Source: Sphingomonas sp. IW22 (GTDB lineage: Bacteria; Pseudomonadota; Alphaproteobacteria; Sphingomonadales; Sphingomonadaceae). Taken from it: a stretch of 64,000 bases of DNA. The translations under genes were made by a program, and so were the position numbers. Of the stretch, positions 26,770 to 33,922 are shown one piece after another. Every line of letters starts with the position of its first letter. Position 1 is the first letter of the stretch. The DNA is taken from positions 62,001 through 126,000 of the forward strand of contig NZ_JBGGWB010000001.1 in assembly GCF_041321155.1 (NCBI RefSeq). Reading direction: 5' to 3'. The notes under the pieces are model-generated. The model ran no database searches. It saw only the letters and a list, made by a program, of their open reading frames with translations, and was not told the DNA's origin.

Positions 26770-27632
26770 TCGATCCGGAAACCTTCGAACCGCATGAGGA
26801 AATCGAGCTGGACCTGCTGCTGGAGGCGATCTGGCGGCATTATCAGTTCGACTTTCGCGGCTATTCGCAAGGCTCGCTCCACCGCCGGCTGGCGCGTGCG
26901 CAGCAGCATTTCGGGTGCGAGAGCCTCTCGGAGCTTCAGCACCGCATCCTGCGCGAGCCTGCGACATTCACGTCGCTAATGGGATATCTGACCATTCAGG
27001 TCAGCGAGATGTTTCGCGATCCTGATTATTTCCGCGCGCTGCGTGAGAAGGTGGTACCGCATCTTCGCACCTATCCGTCGATCAAGGTCTGGATCGCCGG
27101 GTGCGCTAATGGCGAGGAATTCTATTCGCTGGCCATCCTGTTTCGAGAGGAAGGGCTGGAGGATCGGACGATCTTCTATTGTACCGACATCAGCCCGGCC
27201 GCGCTGGCGCAGGCAGAGGCCGGGGTCTATGAGCTGGAGCGCATTCCCCGCTTCACTCAGAACCATCGCCGGTCGGGCGGGCGCAGTTCGCTGTCCGATT
27301 ATTATACCGCCGCTTATGGCCGGGCAGTGTTCGACAAGTCGTTGCGCGCACGCACCGTGTTCGCCGCGCACAGCCTGGCAACGGACGAGGTATTCAGCGA
27401 GGTCCAGCTCGTATCCAGCCGCAACGTACTGATCTATTTCGACCGGAACCTTCAGGATCGGGCATTGGGTCTGTTCGGCCAGTCCTTGGTACGTGGCGGA
27501 TTCCTGGGACTGGGCGCGCGGGAAACCCTGCGCTTCTCCCGCTATGCTGGCGCATTTGCCGATTTCGAAGAGGGCGAGAAAATCTATCGTCGCAACACCG
27601 TCGATCTAACGGAGGTCGCCGATGCGGCCTGA
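26766..27632 (+). CDS. CheR-type SAM-dependent protein methyltransferase
   Basis: 288 residues. CheR N-domain helices are followed by the SAM-binding domain, with VWIAGCANGEEFYSLAIL, DISPAALAQA and SSRNVLIYFD all diagnostic. CheR methylates glutamates in chemoreceptor helices. No chemoreceptor, CheA, CheW or CheB gene is present, so it probably serves the kinases it is coupled with. Its start overlaps the preceding kinase stop (ATGA) and its 3' end overlaps the following kinase by 11 nt. One detail differs from classical CheR: the motif is CANGEE rather than CSTGEE. Confidence 0.88.
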   Translation: MIDPETFEPHEEIELDLLLEAIWRHYQFDFRGYSQGSLHRRLARAQQHFGCESLSELQHRILREPATFTSLMGYLTIQVSEMFRDPDYFRALREKVVPHLRTYPSIKVWIAGCANGEEFYSLAILFREEGLEDRTIFYCTDISPAALAQAEAGVYELERIPRFTQNHRRSGGRSSLSDYYTAAYGRAVFDKSLRARTVFAAHSLATDEVFSEVQLVSSRNVLIYFDRNLQDRALGLFGQSLVRGGFLGLGARETLRFSRYAGAFADFEEGEKIYRRNTVDLTEVADAA

Positions 27633-29451
27633 ACCTGTCCCAATTCTGGCCGTCGACGATGTGCCCGAAAACCTGAACGCGCTCGAGGCGCTGCTCGCGG
27701 GTGAGGATGTCGTCCTCAAAAAGGCGCGTTCGGGGATGGAGGCGCTTGAGATCCTGCTGGTCGAGGATGTGGCGCTTGCCCTGCTCGACGTGCAGATGCC
27801 GGGCATGGATGGCTTTGAGCTGGCGGAATTGATGCGCGGGACTGAACGCACCCGCCGCGTTCCAATCATCTTCCTGACCGCCGTCGCAACCGATGAGCGC
27901 CGCAAGTTCCGCGGCTATGAAACCGGCGCGATCGACTATCTGCTGAAGCCTGTCGACACCCAGATCGTCCGCAGCAAGGTGGCCGTCTTTGTCGAACTGT
28001 TCCGTCAGCGCCGCGAACTGGCGAAACAGCGCGACCAGCACGCCGCCGCCCTCGCCCGGCTTCAGGCGCATCGTGACAATTCGCCGCTGGCAATCGTCGA
28101 ACTGGACGCTAATCTGCGGATTCTGGCGTGGTCCAAGGGGGCACAGCGCCTGCTTGGCTGGCGCTCGGCTGAGGTCGCCGGCTTTACCATCGGTGAGACG
28201 AACTGGCTTGAGCCTGAGGGCGTTGCTGCGATCGGTACGCTGGTCGGGGACATGATCGCAGGCGAGCGCCTTCGCGACATGCAGGCGCTCACGTTGCGCA
28301 CAGCGGTCGGCACGCGGTTGGACTGCGAATGCTATTGCTCCGCCCTGCTGGATGCAGAGGGAGCGCTGGTTTCGGTCAACGTCCAGATCCTGGACGTAAC
28401 CGCCCGCAAACGGGCCGAGGCGACCCAGCGGCTGTTGATCGGTGAGCTGAACCACCGGGTCAAGAACACGCTGGCATCGGTTCAGGCGATTGCGACGCAG
28501 ACGTTGCGCCACTCGACTGGCCCCTCGGACTTTGCGCCAACCTTTATCGGGCGCATCCATGCGCTGGCTCGCGCCCATTCGCTGCTCAGCAGCACGACGT
28601 GGCAGGGCGCAAGCCTGCGCGAGCTGATCGAGGGGCAGATCCAGACCGGCACGATGGAGGCCGGCACGCTGGTCGCGACCGGGCCGGAACTGGACCTGAA
28701 GCCCGAACCCGCACTGCATCTGGCACTGGTGCTGCATGAATTGACAACCAACGCCCATAAATATGGCGCCCTGTCGGTGCCGGGCGGGCGGGTCGAGCTT
28801 GAATGGTCGGTGCAGGGCGGCACGCTGTCGCTATGCTGGTGCGAACGGGGCGGCCCGCCTGCTCAGGCCCCCACTCGCCGGGGTTTTGGCAGTGCGTTGA
28901 TCGAGCGCAGCCTGCGGGCTGAGGGCGGCACCGCGCAGGCGCAATATGGGGAAGCAGGGCTGTGCTGGCACTTCACCCTTCCCTATGACGCGCGTCCCCG
29001 CGGGCCGGCGGCTTCGGCAGAGGCGCTGGGACCGGTCGTGGCGACCCTTGCCGATGCCGCCGACCATGCACTTGACCTGCCTAAGCGGGTTCTCGTGGTC
29101 GAAGACGAACCGCTGATCGGAATGGAGATCGGCGATCTGCTGAACGATCACGGCATCACCATGGTGGGACCGATCGCAACGCGCGATGCAGCGCTGGCCG
29201 CGATCACGACTGAAGAGTTCGACATGGTGCTGCTCGACGGCAATCTTCAGGGTGAGCCAGTCGATGCGATCGCCCGCGCCCTGATCGAACGCGGCACCGG
29301 ATTCCTGTTCGTTACCGGCTATGGCCGCGATCATCTGCCCACCGGTTTTGACGACGTGCCGATCGTGACCAAGCCCTTTGGCGCACAGGAATTGATGACC
29401 CGCCTGAAGACCGGCTTCGCTGCCTCAGCCAGCAGGCATATGCCCGCCTGA
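27622..29451 (+). CDS. REC-PAS-HWE histidine kinase-REC protein
   Basis: 609 residues. N-terminal receiver with D56 in LLDVQMPGMDG, a helical linker, a PAS domain (about 150-265), an HWE-type kinase with H278 in GELNHRVKNTL and the HELTTNAHKYGAL N-box, then a C-terminal receiver with D539 in LLDGNLQG. HWE kinases are common in alphaproteobacteria and often control the general stress response or light and redox sensing. The soluble architecture with an N-terminal receiver suggests it takes phosphate or an allosteric signal from the upstream hybrid kinase. It is the last gene of a tightly coupled three-gene operon. Confidence 0.9.
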   Translation: MRPEPVPILAVDDVPENLNALEALLAGEDVVLKKARSGMEALEILLVEDVALALLDVQMPGMDGFELAELMRGTERTRRVPIIFLTAVATDERRKFRGYETGAIDYLLKPVDTQIVRSKVAVFVELFRQRRELAKQRDQHAAALARLQAHRDNSPLAIVELDANLRILAWSKGAQRLLGWRSAEVAGFTIGETNWLEPEGVAAIGTLVGDMIAGERLRDMQALTLRTAVGTRLDCECYCSALLDAEGALVSVNVQILDVTARKRAEATQRLLIGELNHRVKNTLASVQAIATQTLRHSTGPSDFAPTFIGRIHALARAHSLLSSTTWQGASLRELIEGQIQTGTMEAGTLVATGPELDLKPEPALHLALVLHELTTNAHKYGALSVPGGRVELEWSVQGGTLSLCWCERGGPPAQAPTRRGFGSALIERSLRAEGGTAQAQYGEAGLCWHFTLPYDARPRGPAASAEALGPVVATLADAADHALDLPKRVLVVEDEPLIGMEIGDLLNDHGITMVGPIATRDAALAAITTEEFDMVLLDGNLQGEPVDAIARALIERGTGFLFVTGYGRDHLPTGFDDVPIVTKPFGAQELMTRLKTGFAASASRHMPA

Positions 29452-29553
29452 TCAGCCGGCGCGCCTGCTGCTAATTGCCGCCGCCCGTGGGATTGGCATC
29501 GTCAAACCCGCTCCGCCGCTTTAGCATCGCCGAAAAGACGGAGGGGAATAAGG

Positions 29554-31896
29554 ATGCTGACACGCAGGCAGACGATGGCCGCGATGGCCGCCGGGACGGT
29601 CATGCTTTCGATGGACGGCACCGCCCGCACCGTCGATCCGCGCCGCCGCACGACGCTGTGGTACCGCCAGCCCGCGACTGAATGGACGCAGGCGCTGCCC
29701 GTGGGCAATGGTCGGTTAGGTGCGATGGTGTTCGGCGGCACGCGCGAGGAACGGCTGCAGCTGAACGAAGGGACGTTGTGGGCAGGCCAGCCCTACGATC
29801 CGGTCAACCCCTTGGCGCGTGAGGCGCTGCCCAAGGTGCGCGAGTTGATCTTTGCAGGGCGGATCGAGGAAGCTGAGGCGCTGACGAACGAGGCGCTGAT
29901 TGGCCGGCCAAAGGTTCAGATGCCTTATCAGGCACTGGGCAACCTGCGCCTGACCTTTCCCGATGTTACCGAGCCTAGCGAGTATCACCGCGAACTCGAT
30001 CTCGAATCCGCCATCGCCACCACCCGCTTCACCGCCGGAGGCGTCACGCATCTGCGGGAAGTCATCGCATCGAAACCGGATCAGGTCATTGCAGTGCGGC
30101 TCAGCGCATCGAGGCCCGGCACGCTCGACGTGGATGTGGCACTCGACACCCCGCATGAGGGCGCCGCGACCCGGTCAACCGCGCGCGAAATCGTGCTGGA
30201 GGGAGCAAACCGCCCGGCCAGCGGCGTGGACGCCGGGCTGCGCTTTGCGGCACGGCTGGCGCTGTCGGCAAAGGGGGGGCGTGTCACACCGGCGGCGAAT
30301 GGCAGCGTCAGCATCCGCGGGGCGGACAGCGTTACGCTGTTGCTGGCCATGGGAACCAGCTTTCGCCGGTTTGACGATGTGTCGGGCGATCCTGCGGCGG
30401 CGACTTCGGCCACGCTGGCTAAAGCCGTCACGCGCGGTTTCGATCGCATCGCCGCCGACGCTTCTTCAGAGCATCGCCGGTTGTTCGGGCGCGTGTCGAT
30501 CGACTTGGGCCGAACCGCTGCGGCCGACCAACCGACCGATGCACGTATCCGCCAGTCCCAGGAGAGCGATGACCCCGCGCTTGCGGCGCTGTACTTCCAA
30601 TATGCGCGTTATCTGCTGATCGCCTGCTCCCAACCGGGCGGCCAGCCCGCGACCCTTCAGGGCCTGTGGAACGACAGCCTCAACCCGCCGTGGCAGTCCA
30701 AATACACGATCAACATCAATACCGAGATGAACTACTGGCCCGCCCATTCGACCAATTTGACCGAATGCGCCGCGCCGCTGGTCCAGATGGTGCGCGATCT
30801 GGCCGAAACGGGCGCGCGCACCGCGCGAGAGATGTATGGCGCGCGCGGTTGGGTGGTTCATCACAACACCGACCTGTGGCGCGCGACTGCGCCGATTGAC
30901 GGCGCGTCATGGGGCATGTGGCCCACCGGGGGTGCGTGGCTGTGCACCCATTTGTGGGAGCATTACGACTATACCCGCGACCGCGCCTTCCTGGCATCCG
31001 TCTATCCGCTGATGGCAGGTTCCGCCCGCTTCTTCCTCGACGCGCTTCGGCGCGATCCGCGAACCGGCTTTCTGGTCACTAATCCGTCGCTCAGCCCGGA
31101 AAATCAGCACGGCCATGGCGGCGCGCTGTGTGCGGGGCCGACGATGGACATGGCGATCCTGCGCGACCTGTTCGACCAGACCGCAGCAGCCGCCGTGCTG
31201 CTCGCGATCGACACCCCGCTAGTGGCCGAAATGAGGGCGGCACGGGCGCGTCTGGCGCCCTACAAGATCAGCAAGCGTGGAGAGTTGCAGGAATGGCAGG
31301 AGGATTGGGATGCCGACGCGCCCGAACAGGACCATCGGCATGTGTCCCATCTTTACGGCGTCTATCCCTCGCACCAGATTAGCACCGATGATACGCCCGA
31401 ATTGGCGTCTGCGGCGGCCCGAACGCTGAATATTCGCGGCGACCGGGCAACCGGTTGGGCCACGGCGTGGCGCATCAACCTGTGGGCGCGCCTGCGCGAC
31501 GGAGAACGCGCGCATGGCATTTTGAAGTTCCTGCTCGGCCCCGAACGTACCTATCCCAACATGTTCGACGCACACCCGCCGTTCCAGATCGACGGCAATT
31601 TCGGCGGCGCAGCGGGCGTGGTCGAGATGCTGATGCACAGCCATGGGGACGTGCTTGAGTTGCTACCGTCGCTCCCGCGGGAATGGCCTTCGGGACGCAT
31701 CAGCGGCCTGCGCGCACGCGGCCGCTGCACGGTTGATCTTGCCTGGCGCGGTGGAGCGCTGGACCGAGTGACCCTTAGCCCTGAAATCGCCGGTAAACTT
31801 CAGGTTCGCGCAATGGGACGCCGGGTCGACGTCACGCTGCAGCCGGGTCGAAGGGTCACGCTGGACCGCACTTCCTTTGCCCGCGCGCAGACCTGA
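29554..31896 (+). CDS. GH95 family glycoside hydrolase (alpha-L-fucosidase type)
   Basis: 780 residues with a Tat/Sec-like N-terminus (RRQTMAAMAAGTVMLSM). The N-terminal beta-domain begins with WYRQPATEWTQALPVGNG, characteristic of GH95, followed by the alpha/alpha barrel with LQGLWNDSLNPPW, TININTEMNYWPAH (conserved asparagines) and NPSLSPENQHG (probable catalytic Glu). GH95 enzymes are inverting alpha-1,2-L-fucosidases or alpha-L-galactosidases acting on plant hemicellulose or host glycans. It has AGGGGAATAAGG upstream of the ATG. It stands alone on the plus strand after the kinase cluster; no SusC/TonB receptor or fucose pathway is nearby. Confidence 0.88.
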   Translation: MLTRRQTMAAMAAGTVMLSMDGTARTVDPRRRTTLWYRQPATEWTQALPVGNGRLGAMVFGGTREERLQLNEGTLWAGQPYDPVNPLAREALPKVRELIFAGRIEEAEALTNEALIGRPKVQMPYQALGNLRLTFPDVTEPSEYHRELDLESAIATTRFTAGGVTHLREVIASKPDQVIAVRLSASRPGTLDVDVALDTPHEGAATRSTAREIVLEGANRPASGVDAGLRFAARLALSAKGGRVTPAANGSVSIRGADSVTLLLAMGTSFRRFDDVSGDPAAATSATLAKAVTRGFDRIAADASSEHRRLFGRVSIDLGRTAAADQPTDARIRQSQESDDPALAALYFQYARYLLIACSQPGGQPATLQGLWNDSLNPPWQSKYTININTEMNYWPAHSTNLTECAAPLVQMVRDLAETGARTAREMYGARGWVVHHNTDLWRATAPIDGASWGMWPTGGAWLCTHLWEHYDYTRDRAFLASVYPLMAGSARFFLDALRRDPRTGFLVTNPSLSPENQHGHGGALCAGPTMDMAILRDLFDQTAAAAVLLAIDTPLVAEMRAARARLAPYKISKRGELQEWQEDWDADAPEQDHRHVSHLYGVYPSHQISTDDTPELASAAARTLNIRGDRATGWATAWRINLWARLRDGERAHGILKFLLGPERTYPNMFDAHPPFQIDGNFGGAAGVVEMLMHSHGDVLELLPSLPREWPSGRISGLRARGRCTVDLAWRGGALDRVTLSPEIAGKLQVRAMGRRVDVTLQPGRRVTLDRTSFARAQT

Positions 31897-31903
31897 CGGA
31901 AAA

Positions 31904-31933
31904 GGGACTGTTCATCCCGCGATGAACAGCCCC
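31904..31933 (-). terminator. Intrinsic terminator for the hydrolase at 31966-32928
   Basis: A 13-bp stem with one mismatch (GGGACTGTTCATC with GATGAACAGCCCC) and a CCGC loop. On the minus strand the stem is followed by TTTT, so it terminates the hydrolase transcript. On the plus strand it directly follows the GH95 stop and could act bidirectionally, though without a T-run. Confidence 0.7.
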
Positions 31934-31965
31934 TCCCTCGCCCGCCGCGGATAACCCCGCCGCGA

Positions 31966-32928
31966 TCAACCCTTGGGCTTCAACAGGCCATGCATGTCCA
32001 GCCACCGGGCGAAGGCATCGAACCAGCCTGTGCTGGTCGTCGTCTTTTGATACATACCGAAGCCATGCCCACCCTGTTCGTAAAGGTGGAATTCGACGGG
32101 ACGCTTCGCTGACTTCCACGCCTCAACCAGGCCGAAACCGCTATCGGTAAACAGCGGATCGTCAGCGGCCAGCGCCACGAACAATGGCGGCGCGTCGGCG
32201 GGCACGGAAACTGGCGCAACCGGGCCATAAATGTTGCCGATGAACGCGGGCTTCGCGTCCTGCCCCGCCAATGTGGTGGCCATCGTCAGCATCGCACCGG
32301 CGGAAAATCCAACCATTCCGATGCGGTCCGGGTCGACCCGCCATTCATTCGCCCGACGACGGATCAGCGCAAACGCTGCCCGTGCATCCGCAATCTGGGG
32401 GCCCAGATTGGCCATCATCTCGCTGGGGCTTGGCCGCGCCTGGCGTGCTCCGCCCGACGGCGGCCGCGGTCCTGATGCGCGTTCGAACGCGGCCATATCA
32501 GCCGGGGTCTGGTTCAGGCGATATTTGATAACGAACGCCGCCACTCCCTTCGCTGCAAGTGCCTTGGCAACGTCCCACCCTTCATTTTCCATCGACAGCG
32601 TTCGAAAACCGCCACCGGGCGCAACGATAACGGCGGCGCCCGTCGCCTTGGCTGGATCGGGCAAAAATGGGGTCAGCGTGGCAACCGTGACGTTCCGCGC
32701 GAACACGCTACCATATTGGCTATGCCAGGCCTCCGAAGCGGTCGCGCCCGGCAACGGACCCGTGCCAAGCTCGATCGCCGTAGGCTGCGCCGGGATCGGG
32801 ATAGGCGCCATTTTATCGTTCTGAGCATGAGCGGGGCTCGACAGGGCGACGGACAGCGCCACCCCAGCATTATAGGCCCGACCCCGTACCGAGCGCATAC
32901 CGCGCCACATTTCTCCGACAGGTTTCAA
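31966..32928 (-). CDS. Secreted alpha/beta hydrolase, esterase/acetyl-xylan-esterase-like
   Basis: 320 residues. An N-terminal export signal ends near SSPAHAQ. The hydrolase core has the oxyanion motif IVAPGGGFRTLS, nucleophile in VGFSAGAML, Asp in AADDPLF and His in QGGHGFGM. It resembles endo-xylanase-associated acetyl esterases. The start is TTG at 32928, supported by GGGAG 7 nt upstream; ATG 32910 is an alternative. It is convergent with GH95. Upstream lies a palindrome resembling the LacI-family xyl-box, so induction by plant-derived sugars is plausible. Confidence 0.84.
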   Translation of the reverse strand: MKPVGEMWRGMRSVRGRAYNAGVALSVALSSPAHAQNDKMAPIPIPAQPTAIELGTGPLPGATASEAWHSQYGSVFARNVTVATLTPFLPDPAKATGAAVIVAPGGGFRTLSMENEGWDVAKALAAKGVAAFVIKYRLNQTPADMAAFERASGPRPPSGGARQARPSPSEMMANLGPQIADARAAFALIRRRANEWRVDPDRIGMVGFSAGAMLTMATTLAGQDAKPAFIGNIYGPVAPVSVPADAPPLFVALAADDPLFTDSGFGLVEAWKSAKRPVEFHLYEQGGHGFGMYQKTTTSTGWFDAFARWLDMHGLLKPKG

Positions 32929-32974
32929 CGACGCTCTCCCGTTAGATGGTGTTTTGTTTTTCTTGTCCTACTAA

Positions 32975-32989
32975 AGGTAGCGCTAACCT
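32975..32989. promoter_or_regulatory. xyl-box-like LacI-family operator
   Basis: AGGTAGCGCTAACCT has the perfect 8-bp palindrome TAGCGCTA at its centre and shares GGTAGCGCTAAC (12 of 14) with the Xanthomonas xyl-box TGGTAGCGCTAACA. It is 47 bp upstream of the start of the esterase-like gene on the minus strand, a suitable operator position. The cognate regulator is not in the window. Confidence 0.5.
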
Positions 32990-33246
32990 GTCCATCGCAA
33001 ACGCTGTTCGATGCGGCGATGTATCTGCGGGTATCGGGTCGCAATGGCGTGACTTACTCTGAGAAACCCCAACTGCCCTCAATATGGTTGAGCCAGCTTT
33101 GTGGGGCGTACATCCGCAATCGCCGTTTGGCGATCGAACGCTCGGGAATGGCGGGTTTGGTATGTCATCGAGCAAGATCGAAAGCGATTGCGCCAGCATC
33201 GTGGCGACAGCAACCGACCGAGATTTCGGCGCGTTCCGGCCGCGCG

Positions 33247-33288
33247 TGTAAACCGGTGTAAAACGCATCTACCGCTAAAGCGCTAAGT
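33247..33288 (+). repeat. Element-end-like sequence, left copy
   Basis: TGTAAACCGG is followed directly by TGTAAAACG and, 14 nt further on, by GCGCTAAGT. The same elements in the same order occur at 40771-40824 between the integrase relic and tRNA-Gly. The middle parts differ, so these are diverged or related rather than identical repeats. Here the sequence abuts a tRNA-Pro 3'-end fragment. Confidence 0.5.
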
Positions 33289-33299
33289 CTTCGAAGGAT

Positions 33300-33319
33300 T
33301 GGTCGGGGAGACAGGATTC
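33300..33319 (-). mobile_element. tRNA-Pro 3'-end fragment, probable vestigial attachment site
   Basis: On the minus strand these 20 nt read GAATCCTGTCTCCCCGACCA, matching the T-arm 3' side, acceptor stem, discriminator A and CCA of a bacterial tRNA-Pro. The match stops in the T-loop, and no other tRNA part is present. Such 3' fragments are the usual att footprint of tyrosine-recombinase elements. The complete tRNA-Pro gene is not in the window. Confidence 0.55.
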
Positions 33320-33922
33320 CTGACCGATTTACGCCAATCGCTAAGCCAATGTTTTCGCGTCGCCGCACAACCCGTCTGTCTGCGCGTTGCACAGCAAGGC
33401 GTACAATTATGCAAGCGCTGCTGAATGGCTCGGCAGTCGCTTTGAATGTACGAATCGTGGCGCACGTGGCACCTGTTTGCGGCCGTTCGAAAACCTGCGG
33501 CCGCAACCCGAAACCGGTCATCCGCTAAGGTTCCGGTGGGATTAAAAGTCCCGCATTCGACTACCGAATATGGCCACCACAGGCGGGTCAGCGGAACGGC
33601 AGCTTTCTCACTTGAAGGCTGTCCAAGCCGCCATTCGTTCAGCCGAAGTATCGCGGCAGCTTCGCGCCCAATCTCGGTCATCGAAACTGCGACGACAACC
33701 GCCTAAAAATGGACATCAAATTAGCGGGCGCAATCTGGCCGCAATGTTGGCCTTTCCGCCCGGACAGATTGCAGCATTGGAGCGATCGTAAGCGGCACGG
33801 GCGAGGCTGAACCACAGAAGAGTTTTGGCACGTCAAAACATGTCGAGCTTCAAGGGGCTGCAAAGGCGCTCGCCGATTGCTAGGGAAGTCGAAGACAAAG
33901 TTTTTCAACAGATTCCAGGTAC

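Larger units (their letters stand above)
32990..33922. other. Intergenic stretch with no convincing gene
   Basis: About 930 bp without a supported protein. Short open frames exist on both strands but none shows domain motifs, a good start or codon bias like the neighbours, and they overlap one another. By eye the sequence is more AT-rich than flanking genes. It contains the element-end-like sequence at 33247-33288 and the tRNA-Pro 3' fragment at 33300-33319. The rest is probably decayed mobile DNA plus the promoter of the kinase at 33923. Confidence 0.6.

Noticed and set aside
33283..33681. A 132-residue open frame on the minus strand in the accessory gap.
   Set aside because: No motif, overlapping frames of similar length on both strands, and a reading that crosses the tRNA-Pro fragment.
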